Counted from the stretch's first letter, positions 36,035 to 46,324 are shown. The stretch: DNA of 64,000 nucleotides from Microbacterium immunditiarum (GCF_013409785.1 NZ_JACCBV010000001.1:248001-312000), one strand, 5' to 3'. Program-made: numbers and translations. Notes: generated from the sequence alone by a model not told the origin.

Positions 36035-37069
36035 TCAGGCCGGCTGGCGCTGGGCGACGGTGTCTTCGATCGCACGCCGCATGAGCGCGTGCTGCTTCTT
36101 CACGAGGTCGATCGGATCCGCCTCGCCGAGGTCGAGGAAGGCGTGGCCCTCCCACTCGCTCGAGAGGTAGCCGACGTACCCGCCCTCGACGAACTGCTTC
36201 ACGATGCGCGGGATGTCCATCGCGGGCTCTTCGCCGTCCGGGCCGATGTCGTAGAACTTCGCGTGCACGTGGAAGATCTGCGGCATGATGTCGAGCCACT
36301 CCTCCGGCGGCACGAGTCCGTGCATGTTGAACGCGAGGCGCGTGAACGGGCCGAACCGCAGCGGGTCCACGCCTTCGCTCACGAGATAGTCCTCGAACTT
36401 CTGGTTTCGCACGTGCATCGGAGTGGGCTCGTGCCAGATCTCCTCCATGACGGGGATGTGCTTGTCATCGAGGCCCATCGCTTTCAGCTGCGTGATGAGC
36501 CGCGGCGACAGCGAGTACATCGTCGACGAGAAGTCGGCGGTGAAGCCGAGCCGGTCGCTGCCGAGCTCCTCGTAGAGCTCGCGGATCTCGACGACCTTGG
36601 GGTCGTTGGGACCCTGCGGAGCGTGGATCTCGTACCCGAGGCGCTGATCGTACTTCTCCGCGAGCGGAAGGAGTCTGCGCAGCAGCTCCTTGCCCGCCGA
36701 GCGGATGACGATGCGCGTGAAGCCCAGCGTGTGCGCCGTCGTGAGCTGCCGGGCGAGGAAGTCGTGCTCCTCGTCGGGCATCATGTCGCGGTCCTTGCGA
36801 CGGCCCATGTCGAGGTTCGTGCCGATCGCGCTCGCTTCGAGACCGTACTTCTCGAGGGAGTCGAACCACAGCTTCGTGAACTCGTCGTCGACGTCGGGAT
36901 ACGTGCGCAGCAGCTGCGCGATGTTGAACTCGACGCCGGGGCCGATCCCGTTCTCGGCGACCGCGGCGATGAGCGTCTCGGGGGTGTAGACCCCGGCCGC
37001 GAACTCGCTCGTCATCGAGTAGAGGGTAGTGCCCAGCTTGATGCCGGTGCCCGCGATTCCGTCGCTCAT
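36035..37069 (-). CDS. C-glycoside deglycosidase alpha subunit-like TIM barrel, copy A
   Basis: Sugar-isomerase-type TIM barrel of 344 residues. Metal ligands: Glu in LGYEIHAPQGPND, Asp in FTADFSSTMYS, His in IFHVHAKFYDI and Glu in LSSEWEGHAFLD. It is close to the C-terminal part of the fusion at 49019 (shared NLDMGRR-DRDM, LAFNMHG and HVHAKFYDI), and its expected beta partner is the product of 34806-35222. Start ATG at 37069 overlaps the stop of the upstream barrel gene by four bases. Confidence 0.85.
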   Translation of the reverse strand: MSDGIAGTGIKLGTTLYSMTSEFAAGVYTPETLIAAVAENGIGPGVEFNIAQLLRTYPDVDDEFTKLWFDSLEKYGLEASAIGTNLDMGRRKDRDMMPDEEHDFLARQLTTAHTLGFTRIVIRSAGKELLRRLLPLAEKYDQRLGYEIHAPQGPNDPKVVEIRELYEELGSDRLGFTADFSSTMYSLSPRLITQLKAMGLDDKHIPVMEEIWHEPTPMHVRNQKFEDYLVSEGVDPLRFGPFTRLAFNMHGLVPPEEWLDIMPQIFHVHAKFYDIGPDGEEPAMDIPRIVKQFVEGGYVGYLSSEWEGHAFLDLGEADPIDLVKKQHALMRRAIEDTVAQRQPA

Positions 37070-38211
37070 GCGTTCACTCCTTCGGTCCGGGGCAGCCAGG
37101 CTGCGAGCTGCTCGCGTGCGGTCGCGGCATCCGTCACCATGCGCGAGCCGGCCGCCTCGGCGGCCGAACGCTGCACGGCCTGCTCGGCCGCGATGATCTC
37201 GAACGGGCTCTGCCAGTGGTTCCAGTGCCAGCCCTCGTACTCGCTCGAGATGGCGCCGGAGTAGGCGTTCTCGACGAGCAGGCGGATGAGGTCGCGCACG
37301 GGCACCGACGGCTCTTCGCCGTTCTCGTCGATGCCGAAGAACTTGCCGTGCACGTGCTTGATCCAGGGGAAGATCTCGAGCCAGTCGTCGATGCGCGCCG
37401 GGCCGAAGAGGCCGGTGCCGTTGATCCCGAAGTCGATGCCGAGGTCGGGACGCCCGTACTGCGCCGCGAGGCCGATGAAGCGACCGAACCGCTGACCGTG
37501 CTCCGCCTGGTCGGCGGGCGGCCCCTGCTCGTAGAACTCGTTCCACAGGTCGTTGATCGCGGTCAGCAGCTCCTCGGATGCGCCGCGACGGCGATAGGCC
37601 TCGATGAGCGACGGCGCGAAGCCGGAGACGGTCGCGCCCCAGTCCATCGTGAAGCCGAGGAAGGGCGAGCCGACCTTCTCGTAGCGGTCGCGCAGCGCGA
37701 GGATGCGCGGGTGCGACGCGTACTGGTCGGCGTGCACCTCGAGCGCGAGCGTCACGCCGTACTTCTCCGCGACGGGAGCGAGCGCCTCCATCGAGTCGGG
37801 CGAGATCGAGATCTGCACGCGCGCGATCGGGAACCCGAGCTTCGCCGCCGCCTCGATCTGGCGCCGCATGTACTCGATGAGCTCCTCCTGCGTGAGCAGG
37901 CGATCGCGGTGGATGCCGATGTCGGCGTTGATCGCGAGCGACGTCGTGACGAGGTTCGTCTCGGCGATGAGCTCGCGGAACCGGGCGGCGTACGCGTCGT
38001 CGATCGCGGGGAATCCGCGGAAGCTCGAGAAGCCGATGACCTCGAGGCCGGGGCCGTAGCCCTCGGCCGCGACCTTGCGGATGAGGCCCTCGAGGTCGTA
38101 CTCGCGGCCGTGGAACGCGCGCGTGAAACTGTAGAGCGTCACACCCTGGATCGGAGCGCCGATCGGTGCCTGAGCCTGTCCCCCGGGTCCCTGAGCCTGT
38201 CGAAGGGTCAT
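37066..38211 (-). CDS. C-glycoside deglycosidase alpha subunit-like TIM barrel, copy B
   Basis: TIM barrel of 381 residues in the same family. GVTLYSFTRAFHGREYDLEG near 23, metal ligands Glu in LALEVHADQY, Asp in FTMDWGATVSG, His in WIKHVHGKFFGI and Glu in ISSEYEGWHW. The first 16 residues (MTLRQAQGPGGQAQAP) are encoded by a repeat (38168-38207) and are probably not part of the ancestral protein. ATGA overlap with the preceding small-subunit gene indicates an alpha/beta pair. C-terminal tail of about 40 residues beyond the barrel. Confidence 0.84.
   Translation of the reverse strand: MTLRQAQGPGGQAQAPIGAPIQGVTLYSFTRAFHGREYDLEGLIRKVAAEGYGPGLEVIGFSSFRGFPAIDDAYAARFRELIAETNLVTTSLAINADIGIHRDRLLTQEELIEYMRRQIEAAAKLGFPIARVQISISPDSMEALAPVAEKYGVTLALEVHADQYASHPRILALRDRYEKVGSPFLGFTMDWGATVSGFAPSLIEAYRRRGASEELLTAINDLWNEFYEQGPPADQAEHGQRFGRFIGLAAQYGRPDLGIDFGINGTGLFGPARIDDWLEIFPWIKHVHGKFFGIDENGEEPSVPVRDLIRLLVENAYSGAISSEYEGWHWNHWQSPFEIIAAEQAVQRSAAEAAGSRMVTDAATAREQLAAWLPRTEGVNA
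38168..38207. repeat. Two tandem copies of the CCTGAGCCTGTC repeat at a gene start
   Basis: GCCTGAGCCTGTC (38168-38180) and TCCCTGAGCCTGTCGAAGGG (38188-38207). The latter is a half-palindromic element I recognise as dispersed in Microbacteriaceae genomes. Here it lies inside the coding start of an alpha-subunit gene, and the adjacent TCAT supplies its ATG. Confidence 0.6.
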
Positions 38212-38615
38212 GCCGCCACCGCCTTTCGGACGGTCATCGTCTTGGCGTCGCGCTCCTCGATGTGGAGCACCTCGCCGTCGCCGATGACGATGTAGGGGAT
38301 GTAGAGCACGAGCGAGACCTCGACCCGGTGCTCAGCGTCGTCGTCGGCGACCGGGATGTCGCCCGACAGCACGGCGGAGTCGGTCGGGAACCACCACTCC
38401 TCGGTGTTCGGCATGAGCTCGTCGAACGTGAAGGTGCGGCCGTTCATCTCCCACCGGAGCGACTCGGCGGGCGCCTCGACGCCGTCGACGGCGAGCGTCG
38501 CGCCGGCGATGCAGGACGCCGGCAGCGCCCGGTACCACGGCAGGCGCACCTCGACCGCGGCGCGCGTGCCGTCGGTCGTGAGCGTGCCCTGCTCGATGAT
38601 GCGATCGGGGATCAC
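38208..38615 (-). CDS. C-glycoside deglycosidase beta subunit-like protein (DUF6379), copy B
   Basis: Small protein of 135 residues, first gene of the deglycosidase operon. EVRLPWYRALPASCIAGA near 22, SLRWEMNGRTFTFDELMP near 52, SLVLYIPYIVIGDGE near 102, the DUF6379 pattern. GTG start at 38615 follows AAGGAGG. It overlaps the following alpha gene (ATGA), the usual gene order of CarC/CarB-type pairs, so the two should form the heteromeric enzyme. Confidence 0.82.
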   Translation of the reverse strand: MIPDRIIEQGTLTTDGTRAAVEVRLPWYRALPASCIAGATLAVDGVEAPAESLRWEMNGRTFTFDELMPNTEEWWFPTDSAVLSGDIPVADDDAEHRVEVSLVLYIPYIVIGDGEVLHIEERDAKTMTVRKAVAA

Positions 38616-38631
38616 GAGTCCTCCTTGACTA

Positions 38632-38661
38632 CTTATTACGCGTTTCTACACTCTAATGTCA
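38632..38661 (-). promoter_or_regulatory. Promoter and operator-like site D of the deglycosidase operon
   Basis: On the minus strand TGACAT (38656-38661) and TAATAA (38633-38638) with exactly 17 bases between. CTTATTACGCGTTTCTACA (plus strand, from 38632) matches the operator-like motif. The -35 lies inside the 3' end of the GMC gene. Confidence 0.5.
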
Positions 38662-40195
38662 GAATTCGACGAAAGCAACGGTCCGCGCCGGTCCAGCTCG
38701 GCAGCGACGCGCCGCGCGCCACGCACCGCGAGCGCGACCGCGGTCAGCGTCGGATTGCACGCGGTCGCGGTGGGGATGACCCCGTTCCCCGCGACGAACA
38801 GGCCAGGCACGCCCCACACCTCGCTGTCGGGCCCGCACACGCTGCGCCCGTCGTCGACCTCGCCCATGCGCGTCGTGCCCTGGTAGTGCAGGGACGCGCC
38901 GAGGGGCATCGTGAACGGGCGGTCGCCGATCGGCTCGCCGATGGCGTTCGCAAGGCGCACGATCTCCTCGCGTGCGCGCTCGAGCACCGCGCGATCACGC
39001 TCGGTCAGCCGGTAGCGCACGCGCATCGCGGGCATTCCGTACGGATCGAGGTCCTCCGTGAACTCGACGCGGTCGTCCCACTGGAGGTCTTTGGCGCAGA
39101 AGAGGCCGAGCCCCACGATCGACCCCGGGATCACCGGATCGTCGTCGGCGAGCGGGACGGGCGAAGCGTCCAGCTGCATGATCTGCCCGTGGAAGGGCAG
39201 ATCGTCGGCGAAGGGGACCCACGTGACCCCGCTCTGCTCGCTGAGGGCGCCCGCTGCCGCGACCTGGTCCTCGGCGGGCGGCTCGATCCCGCGCAGCCGG
39301 GCCGCGTAGACGACCTGCGACTGGTCGTTGAGGGTGCGCCCGAGGGCGTCGGGGCGGATGCCGGAGGCCCACAGCACCTGCGGAGTGCGCAGCGCGTCCG
39401 CCGCGACGACCACGAAGCGCGCGCGCACTTCCTGCGTCTCCCCCGTCGACAGATCGCGCACGGTGACGCCGGCCGCGCGACCGTCCTCGACGATCACGCG
39501 CGTGACGAGCGAATCGTCGTACAGCGAGAAGTTCGGGTTGGCGCGCGTGACGTCGCCCAGCACGACGTCCGAGCCCGACCACACGAGGCGGCCGTCCTCG
39601 CGCCGATGCACGGCGAGGGGCATCCGCTGCACGCGCGCCTTCTCGGGCCGCCCGTCGTCGACGGCCGCCGCCAGCCGCTCGCGCACGAGCTCCGTGAAAG
39701 GAGCCGCGTCGAACGCGTCCGTCGTCACACCGAGCAGCCGATCGGACTCGTCGAGCAGCTCGTCGAGGTCGGGGAGGAAGTCGATGCGCTCGCTCCCGCC
39801 TGGTCGCGGGCACGCACCCGTCCAGTGCGCCGCCATGCCGCCGACGTTGCTCGAGAAGGCCGCGACGGGCAGGCCGTCCTCGCCCTCCACCTGATACCCG
39901 TCGGCGAGGAGAAACGTGCCGGGCCGCGCGCGACGCTCGCCCGCCTTCACCGCGCCGGGGTTGTCGAACTTCGCCTGACCCGCACCTGGGCCCTCCGACC
40001 GGCGCTGCGCCGCGGCGCGCACGTCGGGGTCCACGATGTTCTTGACGTGGGAGCCCGCGGGATCCGACACCGTCGGCCCCACCTCGAACATCGCGACGAC
40101 GGCATCCGGCACGCGCTCGCTCAGGATGCGCGCGTACGCCGCGCCCGTCGGGCCGCTCCCGACGATCGCGACGTCGACCCCGGCCGGGTAGCGGC

Positions 40196-40199
<4 letters not shown>
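38646..40199 (-). CDS. GMC oxidoreductase, C-glycoside 3-oxidase-like (CarA type, copy 2)
   Basis: FAD-dependent oxidase of 517 residues. AIVGSGPTGAAYARIL near 11, NVGGMAAHWTGACPRPGG with His near 125 (flavinylation position of pyranose oxidases), VVAADALRTPQVLWASG, and the catalytic pair His in ASLHYQGTTRMG and Asn in TACNPTLTAVA. CarA enzymes of Microbacterium oxidise C3 of the glucose in C-glycosides, the step needed before alpha/beta cleavage. Its place directly upstream of two alpha/beta pairs supports that role. ATGA overlap with the preceding TIM-barrel gene. Confidence 0.86.
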
Positions 40200-40990
<791 letters not shown>

Positions 40991-41115
40991 GTGCCTTCTT
41001 TCCAGTCCGTGGGCCCGCAAGGGTCAGGTTTTCGGGTGGATGTGGGCGGCATGCACGGGAAGCCTGTCACTCCGCCGTGCTCGACGATCCGGCCGTCCTC
41101 GAATCGGTTCTCGCG

Positions 41116-41952
41116 TCAGCCCTTCAGGCCTCCGGCGAAGCCTTGGATGAACTTCTTCTGCGCGAACATGTAGAAGAGCAGGATCGGGATCATCGAGATG
41201 ATCACGACGGCGAAGATCTTGTTCCACGCGGACACGAGACCGCCGACGTACGTGTACATCGCGACGGGGAGGGTCTGGGTCGTCGATCCGCCGAGGAAGA
41301 TCAGCGAGTTGAAGAAGTCGTTCCAGACGATGAGACCCGTGAGGATCGCCACCGTGCCCGTCGCCGGCGCCATGAGCGGCAGCACGACACGGAAGAACGC
41401 CTGGGTCGGCGACGCCCCGTCGATGACGGCCGCCTCTTCGTACTCGGTCGTGAGCCCCCGGAAGAAGCTCGCGTACAGGAACACCGACAGCGGCATCAGG
41501 ATGCCGATCCAGAGCAGGATCATGCCGATCGCGTTGCCCGTGAGTCCGACGGTGCGCGCGCCGATGTAGAGGGGCACGGTGCCGAGCTGCGCCGGCAGGA
41601 TGATCGCGATGAGCACGAGGTAGAACGTGACGTTCGTCCATGCGCGTGTGCGCCGCGTGATCACGTACGCCGCGACGGACCCGAAGAGCACGAGACCTGC
41701 GATCGCGCCGACGGTGATGATGGTGCTGTTGAGGATCGCCATCGGAATGCTGTTGCGTCCGCCTGTTGTGAGCACCTGGATGAAGGCGTTGAAGTCGAGC
41801 GACTGGGGCGGTGCCATCGCGCTCGTCGTGAGCGCTTCCTGGTCGGTCTTGAAGGCCGTCGCGAGGAGGAAGTAGAACGGCAGCAGCCCGAGCAGCGTGA
41901 TGATCCAGACGAGGACCTCGCGGACCGCCGTGAGCTTCGTGTACCGGAACAT
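41116..41952 (-). CDS. Carbohydrate ABC transporter permease (MalG/CUT1-like)
   Basis: Inner-membrane permease of 278 residues with six hydrophobic segments. The EAA loop that contacts the ATPase is YEEAAVIDGASPTQAFFRVV near 180. C-terminus MFAQKKFIQGFAGGLKG is typical of MalG-like proteins. It pairs with the permease whose stop is one base away and with the binding protein at 46430. No ATPase is encoded nearby. Confidence 0.93.
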   Translation of the reverse strand: MFRYTKLTAVREVLVWIITLLGLLPFYFLLATAFKTDQEALTTSAMAPPQSLDFNAFIQVLTTGGRNSIPMAILNSTIITVGAIAGLVLFGSVAAYVITRRTRAWTNVTFYLVLIAIILPAQLGTVPLYIGARTVGLTGNAIGMILLWIGILMPLSVFLYASFFRGLTTEYEEAAVIDGASPTQAFFRVVLPLMAPATGTVAILTGLIVWNDFFNSLIFLGGSTTQTLPVAMYTYVGGLVSAWNKIFAVVIISMIPILLFYMFAQKKFIQGFAGGLKG

Positions 41953-41953
41953 A

Positions 41954-42913
41954 TCAGGCCTTTCCGACGGCGTCGCGGTCGCGCGTCGCATGCTGCTGGA
42001 GGATGGCGAAGACGAGGATGATGAGCGTCAGCACGAGCGCCAGCGCCGAGCCGAATCCGAACTGGCCGAGCGAGAACGCCTGCTTGTAGACCTGGGTCGC
42101 GAGCGTCTCCGTGGCACCCGCCGGGCCGCCCCCCGTGAGGGCGAGGATCTGGTCGAAGATGCGCAGGCCCTGGATGATCCCGAGCGTCGTGGCGATGGCG
42201 ATCGAGGGGCGGATTCCAGGAGCGACGACATGCCAGAACCGCTGCCACAGGTTGGCGCCGTCGAGGGCGGCCGCCTCCTCGAGCTCGACGGGCACCGACG
42301 CGAGGCCCGCGAGGTAGATCACCATGACGAAGCCCGTCTGCTGCCAGACGACCGTCAGGAGGATCGCCCAGATCGACCACGTCGGGTCGGCGAGCCACAC
42401 CTTCTGGAAGGAATCGAGTCCGATCGCGTCGAGGAGACCGTTGAGCGGCCCGTTGAACTGGAAGATGTACTTCCAGACGTACGCCACCGCGAGCGGGCTC
42501 AGCACGACCGGCATGAACAGGAGTGTCCGGAGGATGTACCGCGACTTGAGCGTGCGGTTGATCGCGAGTGCGAAGCCCAGACCGAGGACGTTCGTGAGGA
42601 TCACCGAGCCGAAGGCGAGGAACAGGGTGTTCCAGACGGCCCCCAGCAGGAGCGGGTCGTTGAAGATGCGGACGAAGTTGTCGAAGCCGATGAACTCCCA
42701 GTCGCCCAGGCCCGTCCAGTCCGTGAACGCGAAGAAGCCGCCCGTGAGGGTCGCGACGTAGTGCACGGCGACAACGAGAAGGACGGCGGGCATCGCCCAC
42801 CACCAGTGCCCGTAGCTGATGAGCGGTTTTCGGCCACGCGGTCGCGGTGTGCGCCGAGCCCCCGGAGGCACCGTGAGGGTGCGAGTCGTGTCTCGCTCGA
42901 TCGTCACTGTCAT
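41954..42913 (-). CDS. Carbohydrate ABC transporter permease (MalF/UgpA-like)
   Basis: Inner-membrane permease of 319 residues with a cytoplasmic basic N-terminus and six hydrophobic segments. EAA loop ELEEAAALDGANLWQRFWHV near 213, then VAPGIRPSIAIATTLGIIQG and LTGGGPAGATETLATQVY. First gene of the operon that continues with the second permease, the isomerase and the GMC oxidase. ATG at 42913 with a weak AGAG ribosome site. Confidence 0.93.
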   Translation of the reverse strand: MTVTIERDTTRTLTVPPGARRTPRPRGRKPLISYGHWWWAMPAVLLVVAVHYVATLTGGFFAFTDWTGLGDWEFIGFDNFVRIFNDPLLLGAVWNTLFLAFGSVILTNVLGLGFALAINRTLKSRYILRTLLFMPVVLSPLAVAYVWKYIFQFNGPLNGLLDAIGLDSFQKVWLADPTWSIWAILLTVVWQQTGFVMVIYLAGLASVPVELEEAAALDGANLWQRFWHVVAPGIRPSIAIATTLGIIQGLRIFDQILALTGGGPAGATETLATQVYKQAFSLGQFGFGSALALVLTLIILVFAILQQHATRDRDAVGKA

Positions 42914-42990
42914 CTGCTCTCTGACCTCGTCGTCACGCACCGCCCTCCGGCGGGCTCGAAGCAACTCTCACACACTTGCGTCGGAAGCAC

Positions 42991-43019
42991 ACATTAGTTT
43001 TAGCGATATCCGATATAAG
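42991..43019. promoter_or_regulatory. Divergent promoter region with operator-like site A
   Basis: TTTTAGCGATATCCGATATAAG-type 22-mer: TTTTAGCG (42998-43005), nine bases, ATAAG (43015-43019). TATAAG can serve as -10 for the glycosidase, and the complement of ACATTA (42991-42996), TAATGT, as -10 for the permease operon. One bound repressor could close both. Confidence 0.5.
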
Positions 43020-43056
43020 TGCTGCAGCCCCCGCGCGCCCGCGTCTTGTCGCGAGG

Positions 43057-46000
43057 ATGGAGGCCGTGACAGAGTCGCCACCGTCGCCGGAATCCGAGGA
43101 GATCTGCGCGCTCTGGCGCAGCTTCGATGACCCGCCTGATGAGGCGCGCCCGCGCGCCTGGTGGCACTGGATGGACGGGAACATCGATCGCGCCGGGATC
43201 GTCCGCGATCTGACGTGGCTCCACGCCGTCGGCGTTCGCGGCGCCCAGCTCTTCGACGGGGGAATGGGCGTCCCGCTCGTCGTGCCCGAGCCGGTTCGGC
43301 CGGGATCGGATGCGTGGCGGGAGGCGCTGGACGTGGCATCCGTCACCGCCGCCGACCTCGGAATCGAGCTCGCCGTCGCGACGTCGTCGGGCTGGAGCGC
43401 GTCGGGCGGCCCGTGGGTCGAGCCGGCGGATGCCATGAAGAAGGTCGTGTGGTCGGAGCTCGTGCTCGACGGCGGTGCGCCCGTCGACGTCGAGCTGCCG
43501 CCACTGCCGTCCGTCGCGGGGCTGTTCCAGGACTCGCCGCGGTGGGGCACGCCGCCGCGCGAGCCGTGGGCGGCGGACTGGCGGGTCCTCGCTCTCCCGG
43601 CAGCTTCCGAGCACGAACCGCTGGCGCCCGTGCGCGTGACCGGATCCGCGCCGATCGACGATCCGGCGATCCTCGTCGACGGCTCGTTCGGCGCGACCCT
43701 CGCCCTCCCGCGCGACCCCGACGGCACGTCGTCGGCGTGGATCGAGCAGGACTTCGACGAGCCCGTCACCGTGCGCTCCGTGACGGTCGGGCTGCCCGGT
43801 CCGGGCGGCTTCGGCGCCGCGCCGCCCGCCGACGCCGTCCTCCAGGCGAGCGGCGACGGCGTCTCGTACCGCGATGTCGTGACCCTTCCTCCGTCGACCG
43901 TGCCGGCTCGGACGGCCGCGTTCCCGCCCGTCACGGCGCGGCGGTTCCGCCTCCTCCTCACCGGCGGAAGCGCCGCGGCCGCGCTGCCTCCGGTCGCCGA
44001 CGGCGTGCGGCTCCCGCCGGTCCTCCGCCCGAGCGACACGTTCCTCGTAACGGAGTTCGCACTGCGCACGGCGGCACGCGTGCACCATGCCGAGGTCAAG
44101 GCCGGGTTCGGGGTCGTGCCTGATTACCACGCCGTCGACACCCCGGCGGGGTCGGATGCGGCAGCCGTCACTCCCTCCGACGTTCACGACGTCACGGCAC
44201 TCGTCGTCAGCGGCCGGCTGCAGTGGGACGCGCCCCCGGGTCGCTGGCGCGTCGTTCGCCTCGGCGCGTCGCTCACGGGCCAGATGAACGGCCCGGCGTC
44301 CGAAGACTCCACGGGCCTCGAGGTCGACAAGCTCGACGGCGCGCGCGTCTCGGCGTACCTCCGGACGCACCTGGATCGCTTCGCGCCCGGACGGTTCGAC
44401 GCGCTCCTGAGCGACAGCATCGAGGCGGGCGCCCAGAACTGGACCGACGACCTCCTCGAGCACTTCCGCCGGCGCCGCGGCTACGACCCCACCCCCTGGC
44501 TGCCGGTGCTCACCGGGCTGGTGGTCGGCGGCGCCGAGGCATCCGATCGATTCCTCTACGACTACCGCCGCACGATCGCCGAGCTCCTCGCGGACGAATA
44601 TTACGGAACGCTCGCGGCCGAGGCGCACGCGCGGGGCATGACCTATTACGCGGAGGCGCTCGAGGACCGTCGCCCGCAGCTCGGCGACGACCTCGCGATG
44701 CGATCGCACGCCGACATCCCGATGGGCGCGATGTGGACGTTCGACCCCGACCGCGGCCCGATGCCGACATATGTCGCGGACCTCAAGGGCGCGGCATCCG
44801 TCTCCCACGTCCACGGCAAGAGGTGGACGGGGGCCGAGGCGTTCACGAGCTTCGACCGCCCGTGGGCGTCGTCGCCGCGAAGCCTCAAGCACGTGGCGGA
44901 CCTGCAGCTCGCGCTCGGGGTGACTCGCTTCTGCATCCACACGTCGCCGCACCAGCCTCTCGCGGCACCGCCGCCCGGCGTCGCGCTGGCGCCGTTCCTC
45001 GGGCAGGCGTTCACGGTGAACGAGACGTGGGCCGACATGGCGAAGCCGTGGATCGACTACCTCGCGCGGTGCTCCGCGGTGCTCTCCGCGGGGGAGCCCG
45101 CGGTCGACATCGCGGTGTTCGTCGGCGAGGAAGCGCCGGTCACCGGACTGTTCGCCGACGCGTACGACGTGTCGGTCCCTCCCTGGTTCGATTTCGACTA
45201 CGTCGGCGCCGACGGCATGGCGGCGCTTTCGGTCGAGGACGGCATGATTCGGTCGGCCGGCGCCCGGTACGCCCTGCTGTACCTCGGCGGCTCGAGTCGG
45301 CGGATGACGCTGGGGACGCTGCGGCGGATCGCGACGCTTCTCGACGGCGGTGCGACGGTCGTCGGCGTGCGGCCGGAGCGATCCCCTTCGCTCGCCGACG
45401 GCGACGACGAGTTCGCGCGCCTGTCGGATGTGATCTGGGGGCATCCACGCTCCCGCGGCCGCGTGATCGCCACGACGGATCTCGCGTCTGCGCTCCGTGA
45501 GCTCGGGATCGTCCCGTGGCTCGAGGTCGAAGGGCCGCCGGCGCGGACGGTCGCGCGGCTCGTCGGCGGACGGCGCGTCACGTTCGTCGCGAACCCCGGA
45601 GGACACGACGTGCACATTCGCTTCGCGGTGCCGGCCGAGGTCGGGGCGCTTGAGGTGTGGGATCCGGTCCTGGTCCGCCGCATCGACCTCGCCGAGGCCG
45701 GCACCGTGCGCGGGCGGCGCACGTTCGAGCTCGATCTGCCCGCGTTCGGGTCGGTGTTCCTCGCACCGGCGACCGCTTCGCCAGGCGCGCGTGCGGATGC
45801 GGCATCCGCCGTCTCGCGGCCCGTCGAGGCACGCTGGACCCTGATTCTCCCGGGCCGCCCCGCGATCGCGGTGCCGCACGGGCCGGTGCTGTGGACGGAG
45901 CTCGACGACGACGCGCGCGGATTCTCGGGCGTTGCAGCGTATCGGGGGGAGTTCGACCTCGCGAAGCCCGAGGCCGGAACCGCCGTCTGGCTCGACCTCG

Positions 46001-46281
46001 GTGACGTGCGCGACATCGCGCGGGTGCGGCTGAACGACGTCGACTGCGGGGTCGCATGGACCGCGCCGTTCCGGGTCGACGTGTCGTCCGCCGTGCGCCC
46101 GGAGGGCAACGTGCTCGAGGTCGACGTCGCGACGCCGTGGCGCAACCGGCTCATCCGCGAGGCGGCCGCTCCGTGGGGCGACGTGTTCGCACCCATGACC
46201 CGAGTGTTCGAGCCCACGGCCGCGCCGCTTCCCGCGGGCCTCGCGGGACCGGTCGCCGTGCTGCTCGAGAACCGCGCCTGA
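43057..46281 (+). CDS. GH106-like glycosyl hydrolase (alpha-L-rhamnosidase family)
   Basis: Large glycosidase of 1074 residues. The N-terminal barrel starts RAWWHWMDGNIDRAGIVRDL near 23, as in GH106 alpha-L-rhamnosidases, with SSGWSASGGPWVEPADAMKK, YLRTHLDRFAPGRFDALLSD, GMTYYAEALEDRRPQLGDD, EAFTSFDRPWASSPRSLKH and HTSPHQPLA. The C-terminal region is a galactose-binding-like beta-sandwich (VWLDLGDVRDIARVRLND, then PFRVDVSSAVRPEGN). No signal peptide, so it acts on imported glycosides such as rutinosides. ATG at 43057 is chosen because an earlier in-frame start would span the operator; a GTG at 43066 is possible. Confidence 0.85.
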   Translation: MEAVTESPPSPESEEICALWRSFDDPPDEARPRAWWHWMDGNIDRAGIVRDLTWLHAVGVRGAQLFDGGMGVPLVVPEPVRPGSDAWREALDVASVTAADLGIELAVATSSGWSASGGPWVEPADAMKKVVWSELVLDGGAPVDVELPPLPSVAGLFQDSPRWGTPPREPWAADWRVLALPAASEHEPLAPVRVTGSAPIDDPAILVDGSFGATLALPRDPDGTSSAWIEQDFDEPVTVRSVTVGLPGPGGFGAAPPADAVLQASGDGVSYRDVVTLPPSTVPARTAAFPPVTARRFRLLLTGGSAAAALPPVADGVRLPPVLRPSDTFLVTEFALRTAARVHHAEVKAGFGVVPDYHAVDTPAGSDAAAVTPSDVHDVTALVVSGRLQWDAPPGRWRVVRLGASLTGQMNGPASEDSTGLEVDKLDGARVSAYLRTHLDRFAPGRFDALLSDSIEAGAQNWTDDLLEHFRRRRGYDPTPWLPVLTGLVVGGAEASDRFLYDYRRTIAELLADEYYGTLAAEAHARGMTYYAEALEDRRPQLGDDLAMRSHADIPMGAMWTFDPDRGPMPTYVADLKGAASVSHVHGKRWTGAEAFTSFDRPWASSPRSLKHVADLQLALGVTRFCIHTSPHQPLAAPPPGVALAPFLGQAFTVNETWADMAKPWIDYLARCSAVLSAGEPAVDIAVFVGEEAPVTGLFADAYDVSVPPWFDFDYVGADGMAALSVEDGMIRSAGARYALLYLGGSSRRMTLGTLRRIATLLDGGATVVGVRPERSPSLADGDDEFARLSDVIWGHPRSRGRVIATTDLASALRELGIVPWLEVEGPPARTVARLVGGRRVTFVANPGGHDVHIRFAVPAEVGALEVWDPVLVRRIDLAEAGTVRGRRTFELDLPAFGSVFLAPATASPGARADAASAVSRPVEARWTLILPGRPAIAVPHGPVLWTELDDDARGFSGVAAYRGEFDLAKPEAGTAVWLDLGDVRDIARVRLNDVDCGVAWTAPFRVDVSSAVRPEGNVLEVDVATPWRNRLIREAAAPWGDVFAPMTRVFEPTAAPLPAGLAGPVAVLLENRA

Positions 46282-46324
46282 TCAGGCCGAATCGCGGATC
46301 AGCCTAACTATTGCATCACATAAA

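Noticed and set aside
35232..36299. Longer start for the NTF2-like gene
   Set aside because: The extension overlaps the alpha-subunit gene and has no similarity to SnoaL proteins; MSDSVAEAS at 36014 follows a normal 20-base gap.
42976..43056. Earlier ATG for the GH106-like gene
   Set aside because: It would place the start upstream of the operator-like site and the TATAAG box; residues added show no family similarity.
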